Shown here one piece after another: positions 9,864-16,575 of a stretch of DNA of 64,000 nucleotides. Under the pieces are notes generated by a model. The model searched no databases. It had not been told where the DNA came from and saw only the letters and a program-made list of their open reading frames with translations. The position numbers and the translations under genes are program-made. The first letter of the stretch is position 1. Each line of letters starts with the position of its first letter. Source of the DNA: Kingella denitrificans ATCC 33394 (GTDB lineage: Bacteria > Pseudomonadota > Gammaproteobacteria > Burkholderiales > Neisseriaceae); assembly GCF_000190695.1 (NCBI RefSeq), contig NZ_GL870929.1:1161808-1225807 (forward strand). The letters are read 5' to 3'.

Positions 9864-9969
9864 TATAGTAAATTAAAATCGCAATGATACGGCGTTGGCT
9901 CGCCTTGACGTACTACCTGTACGCCTTGCGGCTCGCCGCCTTGTCTCATTTTTATTTTAATCCACTATA
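9864..9969. repeat. Correia repeat enclosed element (CREE), full 106-bp form
   Basis: A 106-bp element bounded by terminal inverted repeats TATAGTAAATTAAAA and TTTTAATCCACTATA, with the CREE-like interior (GGCTCGCCTTG and GGCTCGCCGCCTTG around a GTAC-rich centre). The size matches the short CREE class known from Neisseria (about 104-108 bp). It ends 7 nt past the stop of the AhpD-like gene. It is in opposite orientation to the copy at 32752-32857. Confidence 0.85.
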
Positions 9970-9976
9970 AAAAAGA

Positions 9977-10312
9977 TTAACGTTGTGCGTCCACCGCTTC
10001 CAAAGCACGCAGGGCATAAGTGTAGGCTGCACCGGCGTTCAGGGAAATGGCGGTGGCCAGCGCGCCGGCGATTTCGCTTTCCGTCGCGCCCGCTTTGGCG
10101 GCTGCGGCGGCATGGACGCTGATGCAGCTTTCGCAACGGGTGGTGATGGCAACGGCGATGGCAATCAGCTCGCGGGTTTTCGCATCCAACGCTTCGGCTG
10201 CGGCGGCTTGCTCCAATGCACCGTAGGCTTGCAGCATTTTCGGATGGTTTTTACCCAATTCGCCGAATGCTTTTTTCACGTGTGCGGTGTGTTCGGGCCA
10301 GTTTTGAAACAT
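9977..10312 (-). CDS. AhpD-like carboxymuconolactone decarboxylase family protein
   Basis: A 111-residue all-helical protein of the CMD/AhpD superfamily. The redox motif C60-ESC63-x3-H67 (in TTRCESCISVHAAAA) is that of alkylhydroperoxidase-type members, which use the Cys pair and His for peroxide or thiol chemistry, rather than true decarboxylases. An AAAGGA ribosome site precedes the ATG. The gene is divergent from the mtrA-like regulator; a regulatory link is possible but only inferred. A CREE abuts its 3' end and may shape its transcript end. Confidence 0.88.
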   Translation of the reverse strand: MFQNWPEHTAHVKKAFGELGKNHPKMLQAYGALEQAAAAEALDAKTRELIAIAVAITTRCESCISVHAAAAAKAGATESEIAGALATAISLNAGAAYTYALRALEAVDAQR

Positions 10313-10470
10313 TTTGATTTCCTTTCCAATGTGTTTGCAAATAAAGGATGCTGCTCTTGCATGACAGATTTCAATTTAATCCGCCATCTTTACATCCGAT
10401 GAATGGCATTATTGCAATAATCCGACTATTACAATCATCCAAAAATCTCATTCACTGGCAAAAAACACTT

Positions 10471-11415
10471 ATGGACACCTTGGACAAACTCATCGAACTG
10501 GCGCAAATCACGGGCAGCGTGGACATACAATGCCTGTTCCGCGACAAATGGTACGCCCCGCACGAACGCAGGCGCGCACACGGCATCGCGCACCTTGTCA
10601 TTGCCGGGGAAAGCTACATCAAAATAGAAGGCGAAGCCGAAGCGCGGCGGCTGAAAGCGGGCGACCTCATCTTCTTTCCGCGCAGTGCCGAGCACGTCCT
10701 CAGCAGCGAAGCAGCCTGCAACAACTGCGGCGATACACCTCATATCAACAATAGCGGCGCATTCACGGTTGCTTCATCCAATAGCGGTGGCGAAAAAGGG
10801 CTGGATTTGTTCTGCGCCCGCTTCGAATACGACGAACACGCCGACATCATGCACGACCTGCCCGAAACCGTCCTTATCAGCATGAACCACCCTTCGTTGC
10901 AATGCCTTGTATCCATGTTGCAATACGAAAGCGCGCACACGCTTTCCGGCTCGCGCGCCATCGTCAATGCCTTATCCTCCGTCCTCCTCGTCCTCATCGT
11001 CCGCGCCTATCTCGAACAAGGCGGGGAAGCACCTTTGGGCGGCATACTCAACGGCCTGCGCGACAAACGCCTGCGCCAACTCATCCAAACCGTTGTCAGC
11101 CGCCCCGAAGACGAATGGAACATCGAAAAAATGACCGCACTGGCCAACCTTTCCCGCGCCCAACTCATGCGCCTGTTCAAACAGCAAACCGGCATCAGCC
11201 CGCACGCCTTCGTCAACCTCATCCGCCTGCGCCAAGCCGCCGTTCTGCTGCGGCAAACTGCCGATTCCGTTCTGTCCATCGCCTTGAATGTCGGCTTCCA
11301 ATCCGAAACCCATTTCGGCAAAGCGTTTAAAAAACAATACGGGATTTCGCCGGGGCAATATCGGAAAAATGAAGCGGCAGATACCGCCGCCATCCCCCTT
11401 TCCAACGGCATTTGA
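10471..11415 (+). CDS. mtrA: AraC-family regulator, MtrA-like
   Basis: A 314-residue regulator with an N-terminal cupin-type sensing domain (IKIEGEAEARRLKAGDLIFFPRSAEHVL with HVL near the ligand pocket) and a C-terminal AraC double helix-turn-helix (MTALANLSRAQLMRLFKQQT, then SVLSIALNVGFQSETHFGKAFK). The start MDTLDKLIELAQITGSVDIQ is chosen because it matches, from memory, the N-terminus of gonococcal MtrA, which activates the mtrCDE efflux pump. An odd local feature is a CNNC motif around residue 92-95 followed by a low-complexity loop. No mtrCDE genes lie in the window, so the target is inferred by similarity only. Confidence 0.72.
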   Translation: MDTLDKLIELAQITGSVDIQCLFRDKWYAPHERRRAHGIAHLVIAGESYIKIEGEAEARRLKAGDLIFFPRSAEHVLSSEAACNNCGDTPHINNSGAFTVASSNSGGEKGLDLFCARFEYDEHADIMHDLPETVLISMNHPSLQCLVSMLQYESAHTLSGSRAIVNALSSVLLVLIVRAYLEQGGEAPLGGILNGLRDKRLRQLIQTVVSRPEDEWNIEKMTALANLSRAQLMRLFKQQTGISPHAFVNLIRLRQAAVLLRQTADSVLSIALNVGFQSETHFGKAFKKQYGISPGQYRKNEAADTAAIPLSNGI

Positions 11416-11430
11416 AAGGCCGTTTCCAGC

Positions 11431-11445
11431 AAAAGCAGCCTGCAC
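11431..11445 (+). repeat. Single DUS after mtrA-like gene
   Basis: One AAAAGCAGCCTGCAC copy 15 nt past the stop. It has no inverted partner, so it is unlikely to terminate. Confidence 0.75.
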
Positions 11446-11530
11446 CCCCATTCCCCAAAAAGAATAGGGTTTATGAAGAAATGAATTCGCTTTAAGTTCA
11501 TTACTCTAATCATTTGCAGGCTGCAAATGC

Positions 11531-11559
11531 TTGACCCAGTCATTGAATATCACTATCTT
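11531..11559 (+). promoter_or_regulatory. Sigma-70-type promoter for alpha-carbonic anhydrase
   Basis: TTGACC (11531-11536), a 17-nt spacer, and TATCTT (11554-11559), about 80 nt before the gene start. Confidence 0.55.
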
Positions 11560-11638
11560 TCAATAAAAAATAAATATTTACATACGACATACGCACCGCA
11601 ACGCTTTTTTCCACTCCTTAACCGAAAAGGATATTGCA

Positions 11639-12397
11639 ATGCTCTGCTTCAAACGTACGTTACCCCGCCTGACCTCCGTCGTGCTGTCGGCATTTACCGC
11701 GCTCTCTGCCGCCGCACATGGCGACCATACCCATTGGGGCTACACAGGGCACGATTCCCCCGAAAGCTGGGGCAATCTGTCCGAAGAGTTCCGCTTGTGC
11801 TCCACAGGCAAAAATCAATCCCCCGTCAACATTACCGAAACCGTTTCCGGCCGCCTGCCGTCCATCAAAGCCAATTACCGCCCTAGCACCGTGGAAGTGG
11901 AAAACAACGGCCATACCATTCAGGTCAATTATCCCGAAGGCGGTAACACCCTGACCGTGAACGGCCGCACCTACACCCTGAAACAGTTCCACTTCCACGT
12001 GCCGAGCGAAAACCAAATCAAAGGCCGCACCTTCCCGATGGAAGCCCACTTCGTCCACTTGGACGAAAACAAACAGCCGTTGGTATTGGCCGTGCTGTAT
12101 GAAGCCGGCAAAACCAACGACCGCTTAGCCTCCATTTGGGACGCCATGCCGATGACGGCAGGAAAAGTGAAACTGGATCAGCCGTTCGACGCTTCATCCC
12201 TGCTGCCGCGCAACCTGCGCTACTACCGCTTTGCCGGCTCGCTGACCACGCCGCCATGCACCGAAGGCGTATCATGGTTGGTATTGAAATCCTATGACCA
12301 TATCGACCAAGCGCAAGCGGAGAAATTCACCCGCGCTGTTGGTTCGCACAACAACCGCCCCGTACAGCCGCTGAATGCACGGGTCGTTATTGAATAA
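11639..12397 (+). CDS. cah: Periplasmic alpha-carbonic anhydrase
   Basis: Zinc enzyme interconverting CO2 and bicarbonate in the periplasm. It has 252 residues with a signal peptide ending near SAAAHGD. Zinc ligands are visible as His118 and His120 in QFHFHVPSENQIKG and His137 in MEAHFVHLD. The NQSPVNI motif and the TTPPCTEGVSWLV segment are intact, and Cys54 probably pairs with the Cys of TPPC. The length matches the gonococcal enzyme. An AAAGGA site lies before the ATG. A second, unrelated beta-class enzyme is at 42879-43469. Confidence 0.95.
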   Translation: MLCFKRTLPRLTSVVLSAFTALSAAAHGDHTHWGYTGHDSPESWGNLSEEFRLCSTGKNQSPVNITETVSGRLPSIKANYRPSTVEVENNGHTIQVNYPEGGNTLTVNGRTYTLKQFHFHVPSENQIKGRTFPMEAHFVHLDENKQPLVLAVLYEAGKTNDRLASIWDAMPMTAGKVKLDQPFDASSLLPRNLRYYRFAGSLTTPPCTEGVSWLVLKSYDHIDQAQAEKFTRAVGSHNNRPVQPLNARVVIE

Positions 12398-12417
12398 GCG
12401 GTAACGCCACGCAATAG

Positions 12418-12464
12418 AAAAGCAGCCTGCACTTTAGGAATTGGAAAGTGCAGGCTGCTTTTTT
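12418..12464 (+). terminator. Inverted DUS pair, terminator after carbonic anhydrase
   Basis: The arms AAAAGCAGCCTGCACTTT and AAAGTGCAGGCTGCTTTTTT give a long stem with a T-run, 20 nt past the stop. Confidence 0.8.
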
Positions 12465-12520
12465 GGGAATGTAGGGGCGGCATTTATGCCTACGCAGGTG
12501 CAGGCTGCCTTGGGGCAGAG

Positions 12521-12614
12521 AACGCGTACGTGCGTACCGCACACACCCTACACCTTGGTTTTAAAGTTTGTGCCGCCCGCAGGTAGGGTGTGTGGCGCAG
12601 CCACGAACGCGGTT
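12521..12614. repeat. Inverted-repeat element (MITE-like)
   Basis: Two imperfectly complementary arms of about 34 nt (12521-12554 and 12581-12614) around a 26-nt centre. The best-paired part is CACACACCCTAC / GTAGGGTGTGTG. The right arm touches the stop codon of the DUF305 gene. It has no coding capacity. I recall similar GTAGGGTGTGT repeats in Neisseriaceae, but the family name is uncertain. Confidence 0.6.
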
Positions 12615-13008
12615 AGCGGGGATGCAGGCTACGGCTTGCTCCTTTGTTGTGTGCTTCAAGCCATTTTTGCATTTGTTCAATTTCCGCTTGTTGTGCGTTA
12701 ATAATATTCTCAGCAAGCTTACGCATCTCAGGATCCTTTCCGTATTTTAATTCAACTTCCGCCATTTTTACTGCGCCAATATGGTGTGGCAACATACCTG
12801 CTGCAAAAGCAACATCAGGATCTTTGTATTGCGCAGCTGCCATCATGTCTTGATGCATTTGATTCATACCTTGCATTAATTCTTGTTGCATTGCAGAACC
12901 TGCCGACATTGGCATATTCATGTGTGCTTGATGCGGTTGTTCATTAGCTTGGGCATAAATTGAAACTGCAACAGCGCTAAGTGTGATAAAAGTCATAAGT
13001 TTTTTCAT
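12613..13008 (-). CDS. DUF305 periplasmic protein (copper-handling, CopM-like)
   Basis: A 131-residue protein with a Sec signal peptide (MKKLMTFITLSAVAVSIYAQA). The DUF305 core includes DVAFAAGMLPHHIGAVKMAE and the Met/His-rich stretch MNMPMSAGSAM, features associated with copper-binding members of this family. The gene is clearly more AT-rich than its neighbours (many AAA, ATT and TTA codons), which suggests recent transfer. Its last residues (SRSLHPR) are encoded by sequence running into the adjacent inverted-repeat element, so the natural C-terminus may have been altered. A MerR-type promoter is upstream. A role in copper or another soft metal is inferred. Confidence 0.82.
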   Translation of the reverse strand: MKKLMTFITLSAVAVSIYAQANEQPHQAHMNMPMSAGSAMQQELMQGMNQMHQDMMAAAQYKDPDVAFAAGMLPHHIGAVKMAEVELKYGKDPEMRKLAENIINAQQAEIEQMQKWLEAHNKGASRSLHPR

Positions 13009-13042
13009 GTTTTTCGCCTATGTGATAACTGAAGGAGCACAA

Positions 13043-13073
13043 ATCATAAACTTTGACCTAAGGTTAAAGTCAA
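13043..13073 (-). promoter_or_regulatory. MerR/CueR-type metal-responsive promoter of the DUF305 gene
   Basis: On the minus strand, TTGACT (13068-13073) and TATGAT (13043-13048) are separated by 19 nt, the long spacer typical of promoters activated by MerR-family regulators. The spacer holds a 21-bp near-perfect dyad (13050-13070): ACTTTGACC, TAA, GGTTAAAGT, with one mismatched pair. It is 35 nt upstream of the DUF305 ATG. No MerR-family gene is in the window. Confidence 0.75.
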
Positions 13074-13142
13074 TATTTATTCCGAAAATTTTTGGTAAGG
13101 TGCTAAAATAAGAGAATATTTGATATGAGGGACAGCAAAATG

Positions 13143-13208
13143 TAGGTTGGGTTGCAAACCCAACATTTCGTAAAATTTAACAGTTTTGTTGGGTCTTGAC
13201 CCAACCTA
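13143..13208. repeat. 66-bp inverted-repeat element
   Basis: The outer arms TAGGTTGGGT and ACCCAACCTA are perfectly complementary. Each half is itself a small hairpin (GTTGGGT-tgcaa-ACCCAAC and GTTGGGT-cttg-ACCCAAC). It lies between the DUF305 promoter and the uvrB stop and may act as a terminator for uvrB. Confidence 0.7.
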
Positions 13209-13247
13209 TGCTTGCTTTGTTGTAATCAAATATTGATATGTTTCTTC

Positions 13248-15275
13248 TCACTCCGCCCCAAACAACAATCCTTCCTTAATCCCCCGTATCCTATCCCGCA
13301 ACACAGCCGCCTCTTCAAACTGCAAATCTCTAGCCGCCTGCTGCATGGCTTTTTCCAGTTTGGCGATTTCTTTAATCGCGTCTTCTTCGTTATGAATCTC
13401 GCCAACTTTGACCTTGTTTTTGCCTTTCAGACGACCTTTGCCACTGTCTTCTTCGTGGTACACGCCGTCGATGATGTCTTTGACCTGTTTCTTAATCTGC
13501 TGCGGCACGATGCCGTGTTCTTCGTTGAATTTCATCTGTTTTTCGCGGCGGCGTTCGGTTTCGTCAATGGCGGCTTTCATGGAGTCGGTGATTTTGTCGG
13601 CGTACAGGATGGCGACGCCGTTCACGTTGCGCGCGGCGCGGCCTATGGTTTGAATCAGGCTGCGGTGGGAGCGCAGGAAGCCTTCTTTGTCGGCGTCGAG
13701 GATGGCGACGAGGGAGACTTCGGGAATGTCGAGGCCTTCGCGCAATAGGTTGATGCCGACGAGTACGTCAAACAGTCCGAGCCGCAAATCCCTAATGATT
13801 TCAACGCGCTCTACGGTGTCGATGTCGCTGTGCAGATAGCGCACTTTGATGCCGAGTTCGCTGTAATAGTCGGTGAGTTGCTCCGCCATGCGTTTGGTGA
13901 GGGTGGTAACGAGCACGCGTTCGCCTTTTTGGATGCGGTCGTTGATTTCGCTCATTAAGTCATCGACTTGGGTGGCGACGGGGCGGATGATGATTTGGGG
14001 ATCGACCAGCCCTGTGGGGCGGACGACTTGTTCGACCACTTGTCCGGCGTGTTCTTCTTCGTATTTGGCGGGGGTGGCGGAAACGAAGACGGTTTGCGGC
14101 ATGACTTTTTCAAATTCGTGGAATTTGAGCGGTCGGTTGTCGCGGGCGGAAGGCAGGCGGAAGCCGTAATCGACGAGGTTTTGCTTGCGCGATGCGTCGC
14201 CTTTGTACATGCCGCCGATTTGGGTAACGGTAACGTGGCTTTCGTCGATGAACATGATGGCGTTGTCGGGCAGGTAGTCCATCAGCGTGGGCGGCGGTTC
14301 GCCTTCTTTTTTGCCGGAGAAGTGGCGGGAGTAGTTTTCGATGCCTTTGCAGAAGCCCATTTCGTAGAGCATTTCGAGGTCGAAACGGGTGCGCTGTTCG
14401 ATGCGTTGTTGCTCGACGGGGCGTTGTTCGCGGGCGAAAAATTCGATGCGTTCGCGCAATTCTTCTTTGATGGACTCGCAGGCGCGCAATACGGTGTCGC
14501 GCGGGGTAACGTAGTGGCTGGACGGGAAGACGGTGTAGCGGCCGACGCGCTGGTGCAGGCTGCCTGAAAGCGGGTCGAACATATCGAGGCGGTCGATTTC
14601 GTCGTCAAACAGGCTGATGCGCAAGGCGTTTTCGGAGCTTTCGGCAGGGTACACGTCAATCACGTCGCCACGCACGCGGAAGCTGCCGCGTTTGAAGTCC
14701 AAATCGCCGCGTTCGTACTGCATGGAAACGAGCGTGGCGATGATGTCGCGCTGCTCGATGGTGTCGCCTTCTTTGACGGACAACACCATTTGCTGATATT
14801 CGGTCGGGTCGCCGATACCGTAAATGGCGGACACGGTGGCGACGATAATCACGTCGTCGCGCGTCATCAGGTTTTTGGTGGCGGAAAGGCGCATTTGCTC
14901 GATGTGTTCGTTAATCGCGCTGTCTTTTTCGATGAACAAATCGCGGCTGGGCACATAGGCTTCGGGTTGGTAATAGTCGTAGTAGGAGACGAAATATTCC
15001 ACCGCGTTTTCGGGGAAAAACTCGCGCATTTCGGCGTAAAGCTGGGCGGCAAGGGTTTTGTTGTGCGCCATGATGATGGCAGGACGGCCGCTTTGGGCGA
15101 TGACGTTCGCCATGGTGTAGGTTTTACCCGAACCGGTTACGCCGAGCAGGGTTTGATAGGCCAGGCCGTCTGAAAGCCCTTCGAGCAGGCCGGCAATGGC
15201 GGTAGGCTGGTCGCCTGCAGGGGGGAAGGGTTGGTGGAGTTTGAAGGGGGAATTGGGGTATTGGATGATTTGCAT
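13248..15275 (-). CDS. uvrB: UvrABC excision-repair subunit B
   Basis: DNA damage-recognition helicase of nucleotide excision repair. Starting at MQIIQYPNSPFKLHQ gives 675 residues, the normal length; the longer upstream frame is made of DUS-encoded sequence. Walker A is GVTGSGKT (45-52). The DNA-clamping beta-hairpin is in YFVSYYDYYQPEAYVP, the DESH-type motif is IDESHVTV, the helicase motifs include TTLTKRMAEQL and QTIGRAARN, and the C-terminal UVR domain (EIAKLEKAMQQAARDLQFEEAAVLRD) is present. It contains DUS of other Neisseriaceae dialects: AG-DUS at 15163-15174, a mucDUS at 13426-13437 and a simDUS at 14557-14568. Confidence 0.97.
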   Translation of the reverse strand: MQIIQYPNSPFKLHQPFPPAGDQPTAIAGLLEGLSDGLAYQTLLGVTGSGKTYTMANVIAQSGRPAIIMAHNKTLAAQLYAEMREFFPENAVEYFVSYYDYYQPEAYVPSRDLFIEKDSAINEHIEQMRLSATKNLMTRDDVIIVATVSAIYGIGDPTEYQQMVLSVKEGDTIEQRDIIATLVSMQYERGDLDFKRGSFRVRGDVIDVYPAESSENALRISLFDDEIDRLDMFDPLSGSLHQRVGRYTVFPSSHYVTPRDTVLRACESIKEELRERIEFFAREQRPVEQQRIEQRTRFDLEMLYEMGFCKGIENYSRHFSGKKEGEPPPTLMDYLPDNAIMFIDESHVTVTQIGGMYKGDASRKQNLVDYGFRLPSARDNRPLKFHEFEKVMPQTVFVSATPAKYEEEHAGQVVEQVVRPTGLVDPQIIIRPVATQVDDLMSEINDRIQKGERVLVTTLTKRMAEQLTDYYSELGIKVRYLHSDIDTVERVEIIRDLRLGLFDVLVGINLLREGLDIPEVSLVAILDADKEGFLRSHRSLIQTIGRAARNVNGVAILYADKITDSMKAAIDETERRREKQMKFNEEHGIVPQQIKKQVKDIIDGVYHEEDSGKGRLKGKNKVKVGEIHNEEDAIKEIAKLEKAMQQAARDLQFEEAAVLRDRIRGIKEGLLFGAE

Positions 15276-15331
15276 GGTTGCAGGCTGCTTTTGGAATGGG
15301 GAAGAAAGCGTGATTTTACGCGATTTGCGGT

Positions 15332-15371
15332 GTGCAGGCTGCTTTTTCATCGCCCCAAAAGCAGCCTGCAC
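15332..15371. terminator. Inverted DUS pair upstream of uvrB
   Basis: The arms (15332-15347 and 15357-15371) lie between the di-Mop gene and uvrB, both on the minus strand, so the pair most likely terminates the di-Mop transcript. Confidence 0.65.
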
Positions 15372-15452
15372 CTGCAGCCTCCGCAAAAAACACCCGACCG
15401 AAACATCTGTTGTGCTTCGGCCGGGTATTGTGTGGGTGATGCGTTCGCGTCT

Positions 15453-15884
15453 TTACGCGGGCACGCCCAAAATCACGCTGCCTGCTTTAAACAGCGCAGA
15501 TGCGTTTTGTCCGGGGCGCAGTTGCAGCTCGTCCGTGCTTTCGATGGTGATGCCTGCAATCACGGATACGCCTTCGCCCAAGTCGATTTCCACCAAAGAA
15601 TACACCGAACCGCGGCTGATATTGCGGATGGTGCCGTTCAAGCAGTTGCGGGCGGACAATTTCACTTTGTCGGTATCGGCCGCCACGATAATGCTGGTGG
15701 ATTTAATCAAGGCGAATACAGGGTCGCCGATTTTCAAATCCAAAGCCTCGCGGCTCTCGCAAGTGATGGTGGCGCAAACTTCTTGGCCGCCTTTCAGCGT
15801 TACGATAACTTCGTCGTTCACCGCACCGTTTTTGATGCTTTTTACCGTTCCGGCCAACTGGTTGCGTGCGCTGGTTTTCATCAT
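15453..15884 (-). CDS. Di-Mop molybdate/molybdopterin-binding protein (molbindin)
   Basis: A 143-residue protein made of two TOBE/Mop repeats. The first begins SARNQLAGTVKSIKNGAVNDEV, the second LSARNCLNGTIRNISRGSVY; each ends in a conserved hydrophobic strand (VFALIKSTSIIVA; ASALFKAGSVILG). Such molbindins oligomerise and store molybdate or tungstate in the cytoplasm. Two consecutive ATG codons are possible starts; the second (15881) has better spacing from AAAGGA. No molybdate transporter or cofactor genes are in the window apart from a MOSC protein at 18272. Confidence 0.88.
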   Translation of the reverse strand: MMKTSARNQLAGTVKSIKNGAVNDEVIVTLKGGQEVCATITCESREALDLKIGDPVFALIKSTSIIVAADTDKVKLSARNCLNGTIRNISRGSVYSLVEIDLGEGVSVIAGITIESTDELQLRPGQNASALFKAGSVILGVPA

Positions 15885-15965
15885 ATTTCCTTTACTGTGA
15901 ATGGTTCATCAAAATAAAACACGGATGATACCTGAACGTACCAGCATTTAAAAGCAGCCTGCACC

Positions 15966-16493
15966 TCACTGCATCCAAACCAGCCACGCCGCCAGCAGCA
16001 CCGCCACCACAAACGAAAGCGCGGCAAACCCTTTCAGCGCGGGCGTGTCGGGCTTCGGATAGCCCATCAGATTGGGCAGCGGATTAGACGGCAGCGCAAG
16101 CCCGAACACAAATTGCAGCAGGCCGCCAAACACAATGGGCAGGGCCAACATCGGCAGCACGAAACTGGCCACGGCCAATACCATCGCCGCATACAGCATG
16201 ATTTCGGCAATGCGCCCGCCACAGCCTGCATCATTGCAACGGCGTTCCAGCCAGCGGTTTTGATAATGCAGCAGGCCATACACCGCCAGCACAAACACCT
16301 GTATCGCGCCGCCAATCTGCCCGCCCATCACATTGCCGCCGCACCTGTTTTCCATACACGTTTTGCCCAGCCAAAGCAGCATGGCCGCCAGCAGCCACAC
16401 ACCGAGCAAAACAGGCAAATTGGCAGCGGCAAACCGAATGCGGCTGGCGCGGCGGTGGTCATCATAATCGGGTTGGTCGTCATAAATAATCAT
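15966..16493 (-). CDS. Membrane protein of unknown function
   Basis: A 175-residue protein starting MIIYDDQPDYDDHRRAS, with an acidic cytosolic N-terminus and about four hydrophobic segments (LPVLLGVWLLAAMLLWLG; IGGAIQVFVLAVYGLL; IMLYAAMVLAVASFVLPMLA; FAALSFVVAVLLAAWLVW). A small Cys-containing loop (GKTCMENRCGG, then RRCNDAGCGG) may be structural. The ribosome site is weak. I do not recognise the family. A few extra upstream codons in frame come from the DUS hairpin and are not included. Confidence 0.65.
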   Translation of the reverse strand: MIIYDDQPDYDDHRRASRIRFAAANLPVLLGVWLLAAMLLWLGKTCMENRCGGNVMGGQIGGAIQVFVLAVYGLLHYQNRWLERRCNDAGCGGRIAEIMLYAAMVLAVASFVLPMLALPIVFGGLLQFVFGLALPSNPLPNLMGYPKPDTPALKGFAALSFVVAVLLAAWLVWMQ

Positions 16494-16517
16494 CGTGCCG
16501 CCGTTTCCGTTTTTAAA

Positions 16518-16554
16518 GTGCAGGCTGCTTTTGGGCAATGAAAAAGCAGCCTGC
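16518..16554 (-). terminator. Inverted DUS pair after phosphoethanolamine transferase
   Basis: The arms sit 22 nt beyond the transferase stop (minus strand) and just ahead of the membrane-protein gene. Confidence 0.65.
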
Positions 16555-16575
16555 ATCTTATTTTCTCTTACATTA

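Noticed and set aside
12463..12612. A small plus-strand gene in the inverted repeat after carbonic anhydrase
   Set aside because: Its frames (about 60-86 codons) consist of repeat and DUS sequence, with no ribosome site.
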